NCBI GenBank assembly: GCA_035762175.1
Contig: DASTPP010000048.1
Coordinates: forward strand, 16,311-80,310
From: DASTPP01 sp035762175
GTDB lineage: Bacteria > Myxococcota_A > Polyangia > Polyangiales > Polyangiaceae
Length of the DNA: 64,000 bases
Reading direction: 5' to 3'
Positions 58,007 through 64,000 of this stretch are shown piece by piece; position 1 is the stretch's first letter; each line of letters opens with the position of its first letter. Under the pieces are notes generated by a model. The model was not told the DNA's origin. It saw nothing but the letters and a program-made list of their open reading frames with translations, and did not search any database. Position numbers and translations under genes: made by a program.

Positions 58007-59392
58007 ATGAAGCTTTTTACCCCCCCCCGCCCCTCCCGTCTCGCCGCCCTGCCCCTCGGCCTGGCCCTGCTCGGCGCCTGCGCCGAGGCCAAGGCCCCGC
58101 CGCCCCGCCCCGCGCCGACGGCCGGGGCCGACGCCGGGGCGAAGCGGGGGGTGAGCTTCATCGAGAACGACTTTCCGCGCGCGCTCGCCGAGGCCAAGCG
58201 CCGCGGCGTGCCGCTCTTCGTCGACGCCTGGGCGCCCTGGTGCCACACCTGCCTGAGCCTGCGGGCGAACGTGCTGCACGGCGGGGCGCTCTCGGCCTTC
58301 GGCGATCGCTTCGTCTGGGCCTCGATCGACACCGAGCGCGACGAGAACGCGGCGTTCCTCGAGCGGTACCCGGTGACGGTGTGGCCGACGCTCTGGTTCT
58401 TGCGCCCGGACGGCGAGCCGCTCGCGCGCTGGCTCGGGGCGCTGACGGCCGACGAGCTCGTCACGCTGCTCGGCGAGGTCGAGGCGGCGTCGAAGGGCGG
58501 CGCGGGCGACGGCGAGGCGGCGGCGGCGCTCGTGCGGGCCGACCAGCGCGCGGCGGCGGGCTCGGCCGCCGAGGCGCTCGCGGCCTACGACGAGGCGCGC
58601 AAGAAGGCGCCGGCGAGCTGGCCGATGCGCGGCCGCCTCGCCGACGGCTACACCTCGACCCTGCGCCAGGCCGGCAAGCACGACGAGTGCCTGAACGTCG
58701 CGAGCGACGAGCTCCGGCAGCTGCCCCCCGGCACCGCGCGCGCCAACGTCGCCGCGACGGCGCTGCTCTGCGGCGAGTCGGCGGCCCGCGGCGACGCGAA
58801 CGACGCGAAGCTCGAGGCCGTCGCGCGCGAGGCCGAGTCGATCGCGGGCGACCGCGCGCAGCGGCTGCTCGACGACGACCGCTCGTCGCTCTACGAGGCG
58901 GTCGTGTCGTACCGCAAGGGGCGGGGCGACGCGGCGGGGGCGCGGCGCGTCGCCACGGTCTGGGCGGCGTTCCTCGAGGGGGCGGCGTCCTCGGCGCAGA
59001 CGCCCGAGCAGCGGGCGGTGTTCGACGCCCACCGCCTGCTCGCCCGCGACGCGCTCGGGCAGGTCGAGCAGATCGTGCCGACGCTCGAGGCGAGCGAGCG
59101 CGAGGCGCCGAACGACTACGCCCGCTCGGCGCGCCTCGCGCTCGCCTACCACCTGGCCCACCGCGAGGCCGAGGCGGCCGCCGCCGTCGAGCGCGCGCTC
59201 GTCAAGGCCTACGGCCCGCGCAAGATGCGCATCCTCTCGCTCAAGGCCGACGTGCTCGAGGCGAAGGGCGACCGCGAGGGCGCGCGCGCCGCGCTCGACG
59301 AGGCGGTGCGCTACGGCGAGACGCTGAAGCTGAGCGGCGGCTACGCCAAGCTGCGCGACGAGCTGCGAAAGCGCCTCGCCGCGGGGCGCTGA
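58007..59392 (+). CDS. Thioredoxin-fold lipoprotein with TPR-like helical region
   Basis: The 461-residue protein has a lipobox (LALLGAC, Cys25) and a thioredoxin-like domain at about 50-160. This carries a redox motif, VDAWAPWCHTC (Cys79 and Cys82), and the cis-Pro segment VTVWPTLWFL. The remaining 290 residues are helical with TPR-like pairs (AGSAAEALAAYDEARKKAPA, GDREGARAALDEAVRYGETL). It is likely a periplasmic thiol-disulfide protein of the DsbD-gamma/TlpA style, with the helical part binding partners. Reductant and target are unknown. Confidence 0.82.
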   Translation: MKLFTPPRPSRLAALPLGLALLGACAEAKAPPPRPAPTAGADAGAKRGVSFIENDFPRALAEAKRRGVPLFVDAWAPWCHTCLSLRANVLHGGALSAFGDRFVWASIDTERDENAAFLERYPVTVWPTLWFLRPDGEPLARWLGALTADELVTLLGEVEAASKGGAGDGEAAAALVRADQRAAAGSAAEALAAYDEARKKAPASWPMRGRLADGYTSTLRQAGKHDECLNVASDELRQLPPGTARANVAATALLCGESAARGDANDAKLEAVAREAESIAGDRAQRLLDDDRSSLYEAVVSYRKGRGDAAGARRVATVWAAFLEGAASSAQTPEQRAVFDAHRLLARDALGQVEQIVPTLEASEREAPNDYARSARLALAYHLAHREAEAAAAVERALVKAYGPRKMRILSLKADVLEAKGDREGARAALDEAVRYGETLKLSGGYAKLRDELRKRLAAGR

Positions 59393-59580
59393 GGGCGCGC
59401 GCGGCCCCCGCCCGCCCCGCCGGCGGCCGCCCTCGGGCGGGGCGTCGCGCCCCTCGCGCGCCTCGGGGTGGGCCCGGCGCGGGGCGTCGCAGGCCCTTTG
59501 CGCCCGCGGGGCCGCTAAGGTAGACGGGGTGCCCACGTCGGCCGCCCCCGGGCCGGCCCCTCGAAAATAGAAGCACCCCC

Positions 59581-59934
59581 ATGGCCCAGCCCCGTCGCAA
59601 CCTCTGGAAGCCCCTCGCCCTGACCCTGGCCGGCCTGCTCGCCTACTCGTGGGCCGGCCCGCTCGCGACCGCCGAGGCGGCCAAGCCCAAGCGCCTGTCG
59701 CAGGCGCTCGCGGCGCTGCAGTCGTGCAAAAAGCACCTGAGCGACGCCAAGGACCCGCCGGCGACCTTTCACCAGAAGTCGATGAACGCGGTCGAGCAGG
59801 CGATCGCGGCGGTCGAGCGCGAGATCAAGGCGTACGAAGACTCGGCCGGCAAGCGCGAGCGCGAGAAGGACCGCGACTCCGAGGTGCCCGAGCGCGGCGC
59901 CAAGAAGTCGGGCGACAAGTCGGCGAAGCGCTGA
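59581..59934 (+). CDS. Small secreted helical, charged protein
   Basis: The 117-residue protein has a signal peptide (about 1-33, LALTLAGLLAYSWAGPLATAEA) and a helical, Lys/Glu-rich body (CKKHLSDAKDPPATFHQKSM; AIAAVEREIKAYEDSAGKRE). The C-terminal third is strongly charged and probably disordered. No family recognised. It is followed by a hairpin shared with apaG. Confidence 0.7.
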   Translation: MAQPRRNLWKPLALTLAGLLAYSWAGPLATAEAAKPKRLSQALAALQSCKKHLSDAKDPPATFHQKSMNAVEQAIAAVEREIKAYEDSAGKREREKDRDSEVPERGAKKSGDKSAKR

Positions 59935-59936
59935 AA

Positions 59937-59968
59937 GAAGGCCCCCCCGGCTTCCGCCGGGGGTCTTC
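59937..59968. terminator. Bidirectional terminator hairpin
   Basis: A stem with seven G-C pairs plus four outer pairs (GAAG/CTTC, with a bulge) encloses a 6-nt loop. It lies between the convergent small secreted gene and apaG, overlapping the apaG stop. On the minus strand it is followed by a short T-rich tract. It may stop transcripts from both sides. Confidence 0.75.
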
Positions 59969-60383
59969 AGTTCAGCGTCGGCGGCAGCGTGAGGGCGAAG
60001 GTGGCGATCTCGGCGTCGAAGGACGTGCCGTCGCTGCGCTCCATCTGGTAGGAGCCGCGCATGGTGCCGCGCGAGGTCTTGAGGACGCAGCCGCTGCGGT
60101 ACTCGAAGGCCTCGCCCGGGTCGAGCGAGGGCTGCTTGCCGACGACGCCGGGGCCGCGCACCTCTTCGACGCCGCCGTTGGCGTCGGTGATGACCCAGTG
60201 GCGGCTGCGCAGGCGCGCGGTGGTCTCGCCCTCGTTGACGATGCGCACGGTGTACGCGAACACGTAGCGGCGCTCGGCGGGCGACGACTGTTCGGGCAGG
60301 TAGCTGCTCTTGACCGAGACGCGGATGCCTTGGGTCAGGGCGTCCGACTCGGGGAGGGGGCGCAGGGAGGGCAGGGAGGGCAT
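59967..60383 (-). CDS. apaG: ApaG-domain protein
   Basis: The 138-residue protein is a full-length ApaG: IRVSVKSSYLPEQSS, YVFAYTVRIVNEGETTARLRSRHWVITDANGG, GPGVVGKQPSLDPGEAFEYRSGC and MRGSYQMERSDG are all characteristic. ApaG is a small fibronectin-like beta protein linked to Mg2+/Co2+ resistance and possibly pyrophosphate-containing ligands. Start chosen at the ATG (60383). It begins five bases after the sucA stop, so it is likely co-transcribed with sucA, an unusual pairing. Confidence 0.92.
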   Translation of the reverse strand: MPSLPSLRPLPESDALTQGIRVSVKSSYLPEQSSPAERRYVFAYTVRIVNEGETTARLRSRHWVITDANGGVEEVRGPGVVGKQPSLDPGEAFEYRSGCVLKTSRGTMRGSYQMERSDGTSFDAEIATFALTLPPTLN

Positions 60384-60388
60384 GGCGG

Positions 60389-63307
60389 TCAGGCGGCGCG
60401 GTCTTTGAGGCTGTCGAAGGCGGCGTCGAGCAGCATCTGCTGCTCGACCTTGTGGGCGGCGGCCGAGCCCGTGGCGGGGCTGGCGGTCTCGGAGCGCGAG
60501 ACGCAGTGCAGGGGCAGGCGCCGGTCGAGCAGCGTGGGCAGGCGGGCGTTGAGGTAGAACCAGGCGCCCATGTTCCACGGCTCTTCTTGGACCCACACGA
60601 GGGGGGTGCCGTCTTTGTAGGGGGCGAGGGCGTCGGTCAGCTCGCGGTTGAGCGGGTAGAGCTGCTCGAGCCGCAAGATGGCGACGTCGTCGGCGCCGCG
60701 CTCTTTGCGGGCGGCGGCGAGCTCGTAGTAGACCTTGCCCGAGCAGAGCAAGATGCGCGAGACCTTCTGCGGGTCGCGCTCGCCGACGTCGGGCAGCACG
60801 CGGCGGTAGGGGCCGCGGGCGATCTCGGCGAGGGTCGAGGTCGCGTCGGGGTGCCGCAGGTACGACTTGGGCGTCATGATGATGAGCGGCTTGCGCAGCG
60901 GGCGCATGACCTGGCGCCGCAGGGCGTGGAAGATCTGCGCGGGGGTCGTCAGGTTGCAGACCTGGATGTTGTCTTCGGCGGCGAGCTGCAGGAAGCGCTC
61001 GAGCCGGGCGCTCGAGTGCTCGGGGCCGGCGCCCTCGAAGCCGTGGGGCAGCAAGAGGACGATGCCGCTCAGCCGGTGCCACTTGTCTTCGGCGGCGGTG
61101 ATGAACTGGTCGATGATGACCTGGGCGCTGTTGACGAAGTCGCCGAACTGCGCCTCCCAGCAGACGAGCGCGTCGGGGCGGTCGAGGCTGTAGCCGTAGT
61201 CGAAGCCGAGCACGCCCGACTCGGAGAGGGGGCTGTCGAAGACGTCGAAGCGGGCGCCCTTCTGGGCGACCTGGGCGACGGGGTTGAACATCGCGCCCGT
61301 CCGCCCGTCGCGCAGGACGGCGTGCCGGTGGGTGAAGGTGCCGCGGCGCGCGTCCTGGCCGCTGATGCGCACGCTCGAGCCCTCGGCGAGCAGGGTGGCG
61401 ACGGCGAGGTTCTCGGCCGTGCCCCAGTCGAGCCCCTCGCCCTTCTCGGCGCGCTCGAGGCGCTGGCGGAAGATGCGGGCGACGGTGCGGTGGGCCTCGA
61501 AGCCCTCGGGCAGCGAGCTGATGCGGCGCAGCGTCTCGAGCAGGGCGGCCGGGTCGACCGAGGTGTCGACCTCGGGCACGGCCGCGTCGGCGCCGCCCGA
61601 GTACTTGGCCCAGACGCCGCCCATGGCGTCGGGCTTCTTGCTGAAGTCGCTCTTGCGCGTCTCCTCGAGGGCGCTGACGAGGTGCTGGCGGCGGCTCTCG
61701 GCGATCTGCTGGGCCTGCTCGGCCGTCACCTGCCCCATCTCGAGCAGGCGCTTGACGTAGACCTCGCGCACGCTCTCGCGCTTGTCGATGAGCGAGTACA
61801 TGAGCGGCTGCGTGAAGCGGGGCTCGTCGGTCTCGTTGTGGCCCCACTTGCGGAAGCAGTACATGTCGATGATGGCGTCCTTGCCGAAGCGCTGGCGGAA
61901 CTCGACCGCGAGGCGCGCGACGTGGGCGACCGCCTCGGGGTCTTCGCCGTTGACGTGGAAGACGGGCGCCTTGAGCATGCGCGCGATGTCGGTGGCGTAG
62001 CGGGTCGAGCGCGCGTCGGACGGGTCGGTGGTGAAGCCGATCTGGTTGTTGACGATGACGTGCACGGTGCCGCCGGTGCGGTAGCCCTCGAGCCCGGCGA
62101 GGTTGAGCGTCTCGGGCACGACGCCCTGGCCGATGAAGGCCGCGTCGCCGTGGATGAGCAGCGGCATGACGCGCCGGCCGTCGCGGTCGCCGCGCCGCTC
62201 TTGCTTGGCGCGGGCGCGCCCCTCGACGACGGGGTTGACCCACTCGAGGTGGCTCGGGTTGAACGCGAGCGTCAGGTGCACGTTGCGGCCGGCGCTGGTG
62301 GCGCGGTCGGTCGAGTAGCCGAGGTGGTACTTGACGTCGCCCGAGCCGAAGTGCCACTCCGGGTGGCTGTCGTTGAACGCGGCGAAGAGCTCGCGCACGT
62401 TCTTGCCCAAGATGTTGCAGAGCACGTTGAGCCGGCCCCGGTGGGCCATGCCGATGACGATCTCTTCGACCTCGTGGGCGCCGGCGTGGTCGACGACGAG
62501 GTCGAGCAGCGGGATGAGGCTCTCGGCGCCCTCGAGCGAGAAGCGCTTGGCGCCCTGGTACGCCTTGCCCAAGAACTGCTCGAGCACCTCGGCGTCGGTC
62601 AGCTTGGTGAGCACGCGGATCTGCTCGTCGCGCTTGAGGTGCAGGCGGTTCCGCGTCGACTCCATGCGCTCTTGGAGCCAGGTGCGCTCTTCGAGCTCGT
62701 CGATCATCATGAACTCGACGCCGACGTTGCGGCAGTACGTCTCGTCGCAGAGCGCCACGATCTCGCGCAGCGTCAGCTCGCTCTTGCCGGCGAAGAGCCC
62801 GGCGGCCGAGAAGACGTTGTCGAGGTCGGCCTCGCGCAGGCCGAAGGCCGAGGGGGCGAGCTCGTCCCTCGCGCCGGTCGGCGGGTGCAGCGGGTTGACG
62901 TTGGCGAACATGTGCCCGCGGATGCGGTAGGCGTTGACGAGGTTGGTCACCTGCGCCTGGGCCACGACCTTGCGCGAGATCGAGACCGGGGCGGGCTCGT
63001 CGGCGGCGGCGAGCGCGGCGCGCCGGGCCTCGGCCTGGGCGACCGCCTCGAAGCGCGCGCGGGCGTCGGGCTGGGCCCCGCCGTTGTCGCCGCGGGCGCG
63101 CGCCTCGGCGTGGCCGTTCGGCGCGGCCCCGTTGCCGCCGCCGTTGGTCGGGGCCGCCGCCGCCGGCGCCGCCTGGGGCGCGCCGCCGCCGTTGAAGCGG
63201 CGGGTGAAGTAGCTGCGCCAGCTCTCGTCTACGAGCTGCGGGTTCTCGAGGAATCGGTAATACTGCTCTTCGACAAACCCGGCGTTGATCCCGAACTCGT
63301 CAAACAT
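60389..63307 (-). CDS. sucA: 2-oxoglutarate dehydrogenase E1 component
   Basis: SucA decarboxylates 2-oxoglutarate with thiamine diphosphate in the TCA cycle complex. The 972-residue protein has the typical start FGINAGFVEEQYYRFLENPQ, an Ala/Asn/Gly-rich linker at 40-80 (more extended than usual), AYRIRGHMFANVNPL, the HRGRLNVL core (289-296), and GDAAFIGQGVVPETLNL followed by VIVNNQIGFTTDP, plus later QEEPWNMGAWFYLN. Length is normal. The E2 (sucB) gene is not in this window. apaG follows after five bases. Confidence 0.96.
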   Translation of the reverse strand: MFDEFGINAGFVEEQYYRFLENPQLVDESWRSYFTRRFNGGGAPQAAPAAAAPTNGGGNGAAPNGHAEARARGDNGGAQPDARARFEAVAQAEARRAALAAADEPAPVSISRKVVAQAQVTNLVNAYRIRGHMFANVNPLHPPTGARDELAPSAFGLREADLDNVFSAAGLFAGKSELTLREIVALCDETYCRNVGVEFMMIDELEERTWLQERMESTRNRLHLKRDEQIRVLTKLTDAEVLEQFLGKAYQGAKRFSLEGAESLIPLLDLVVDHAGAHEVEEIVIGMAHRGRLNVLCNILGKNVRELFAAFNDSHPEWHFGSGDVKYHLGYSTDRATSAGRNVHLTLAFNPSHLEWVNPVVEGRARAKQERRGDRDGRRVMPLLIHGDAAFIGQGVVPETLNLAGLEGYRTGGTVHVIVNNQIGFTTDPSDARSTRYATDIARMLKAPVFHVNGEDPEAVAHVARLAVEFRQRFGKDAIIDMYCFRKWGHNETDEPRFTQPLMYSLIDKRESVREVYVKRLLEMGQVTAEQAQQIAESRRQHLVSALEETRKSDFSKKPDAMGGVWAKYSGGADAAVPEVDTSVDPAALLETLRRISSLPEGFEAHRTVARIFRQRLERAEKGEGLDWGTAENLAVATLLAEGSSVRISGQDARRGTFTHRHAVLRDGRTGAMFNPVAQVAQKGARFDVFDSPLSESGVLGFDYGYSLDRPDALVCWEAQFGDFVNSAQVIIDQFITAAEDKWHRLSGIVLLLPHGFEGAGPEHSSARLERFLQLAAEDNIQVCNLTTPAQIFHALRRQVMRPLRKPLIIMTPKSYLRHPDATSTLAEIARGPYRRVLPDVGERDPQKVSRILLCSGKVYYELAAARKERGADDVAILRLEQLYPLNRELTDALAPYKDGTPLVWVQEEPWNMGAWFYLNARLPTLLDRRLPLHCVSRSETASPATGSAAAHKVEQQMLLDAAFDSLKDRAA

Positions 63308-63460
63308 GGCCTTCGTCGTCTCCGCGCCCGCTTCCGGGCCGCGAACCCCGCGGCCCCGACGGCAGGCGGCCGCGATGCTAGCACCTTAGCCCGCGGCCGT
63401 GGCCACCCGGGGCGCGTTTTCTGGGGTGCGTAGGGCCTTTCACCCTGAAAAAAAAGCCCC
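63308..63460. other. Promoter-side gap of sucA
   Basis: This gap precedes sucA on the minus strand and must hold its promoter. An 8-nt A-run at 63448-63455 lies near the far edge, right after the stop of the small minus-strand frame. No clear -10/-35 pair was seen. Confidence 0.4.
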
Positions 63461-63754
63461 TCAGCGGAGCCCGAGCCCGGCCGCCGGGCACCGCCGCTCC
63501 ATGAAATAGGCCGAGCGCGGCGAGCGCGACGACGGACGGCAAACCTGCGTCAGCTCGGGCGGCAAGCTCGAGCGTTCCCGCAGGGCGACTTGGAGCGCCT
63601 CGAACGGCCCCGCAGCGCGACTTTGTAGCGCCTCGAGCGCGGCGAAGCCGAGGCGCGCGAGCGGCGTCGGCCCGACGCGCCGGCCGCCGACGATGCCGGC
63701 GGCGAGGGCGTGCCCCCCGCCGGGCAGCAGCCGGAGCGGGACGCCCTCGACCAC
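63461..63754 (-). CDS. Possible small protein, doubtful
   Basis: An open frame of 97 codons starting with GTG has a plausible helical middle (LARLGFAALEALQSRAAGPF) and two Cys. No family is recognised and no ribosome site is visible. Its stop is followed by a run of eight T on the minus strand, which would suit a terminator. It may be a real gene, a remnant or chance. Confidence 0.3.
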   Translation of the reverse strand: MVEGVPLRLLPGGGHALAAGIVGGRRVGPTPLARLGFAALEALQSRAAGPFEALQVALRERSSLPPELTQVCRPSSRSPRSAYFMERRCPAAGLGLR

Positions 63755-63851
63755 GCGCCGGCCGCCGAACGACCGGCCGGCGCGCTCGGCGCGCCGCGCG
63801 GGGCCGGGCGCGGCGGGCGTCAGCGCCGGCGGCGGCCCCCCTATCCGGCGA

Positions 63852-64000
63852 TCAGCCCGCGCTGCCCTTGGCCGAGGCGCTGGCGCTCACCGAGGCCTTG
63901 ACCGAGACGTTGATCGAGACCGCCGCCTCGGCCTGCGCCTTGAGCGCCGCCGCGATGCAGGCGCCCGCCTTGATGGCCGCGTCGCCGCTGGCGGCGAGGC
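63852..64000 (-). CDS. C-terminal fragment of a secreted-type protein
   Basis: Only the last 49 codons are in the window. The end is Ala/Ser/Val/Lys-rich (CIAAALKAQAEAAVSINVSV, KASVSASASAKGSAG), alternating in a beta-strand-like way. The same style occurs in a myxobacterial family of secreted hypothetical proteins. The frame is open to the right edge and ends in TGA at 63852-63854. Function unknown. Confidence 0.6.
   Translation of the reverse strand, partial: LAASGDAAIKAGACIAAALKAQAEAAVSINVSVKASVSASASAKGSAG

Overview
The window looks like chromosomal DNA from a myxobacterium (phylum Myxococcota, probably the Polyangiales side). This is inferred from several things: very high GC with strong G/C third-position bias; many lipoproteins with Gly- or Ala-rich linkers and Cys-rich ends; two Ser/Thr protein kinases, one fused to a formylglycine-generating-enzyme-like domain; CHAT proteins; and clade-typical secreted proteins of unknown function. 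No integrase, transposase, CRISPR array, rRNA or plasmid gene was seen. Base composition is uniform, so there is no obvious recent import.

Layout. 0-2.5 kb: kinase fragment and envelope proteins. 3-9.3 kb (minus): B12-binding radical SAM protein, lipoprotein, PhoD-like phosphatase and glycyl-tRNA synthetase. 9.5-12.5 kb: HTTM membrane protein with its overlapping partner, and glgC. 12.8-16.8 kb: cupin, ribosome hibernation factor and two secreted hydrolases. 17.4 kb: initiator tRNA with its own promoter and terminator. 17.5-19.6 kb: kinase-FGE fusion. 19.9-25.5 kb: two consecutive bufferin-type metallophore clusters (precursor, DUF692 enzyme, DUF2063 partner), separated by a YceI-like lipoprotein. 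25.6-32.7 kb: RecQ helicase, small envelope proteins, a DinB-like protein and a large lipase-like lipoprotein. 32.7-39.9 kb: pentose phosphate genes (gnd divergent from zwf-opcA-pgl, then tkt). 40-40.9 kb: OmpA-like protein.

41.1-51.8 kb is the most unusual part. Seven same-strand genes, mostly overlapping by 4 bp, encode a CHAT-fold protein lacking the catalytic His, an intact CHAT protease, a DUF262 protein, a DUF3696 SMC-like ATPase, a winged-helix-like protein, an AAA ATPase, and a fusion of a RecB/Cas4-like PD-(D/E)XK nuclease to an FtsK-type DNA translocase. The content suggests a DNA-surveillance or anti-phage system, or two adjoining ones, in which DNA sensing could be coupled to proteolysis. 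That role is inference.

52-64 kb: C-type-lectin-like lipoprotein, a 42-bp tandem repeat array, a secreted multidomain protein with a CXXCH motif, a YjbR protein with a histone-H1-like tail, a NAPE-PLD-like hydrolase, a thioredoxin lipoprotein, and an apaG/sucA operon. Several intergenic regions hold clean periodic repeats (22 bp x 6, 42-44 bp x 10, 61-63 bp duplications), and one holds a perfect 22-bp inverted repeat.
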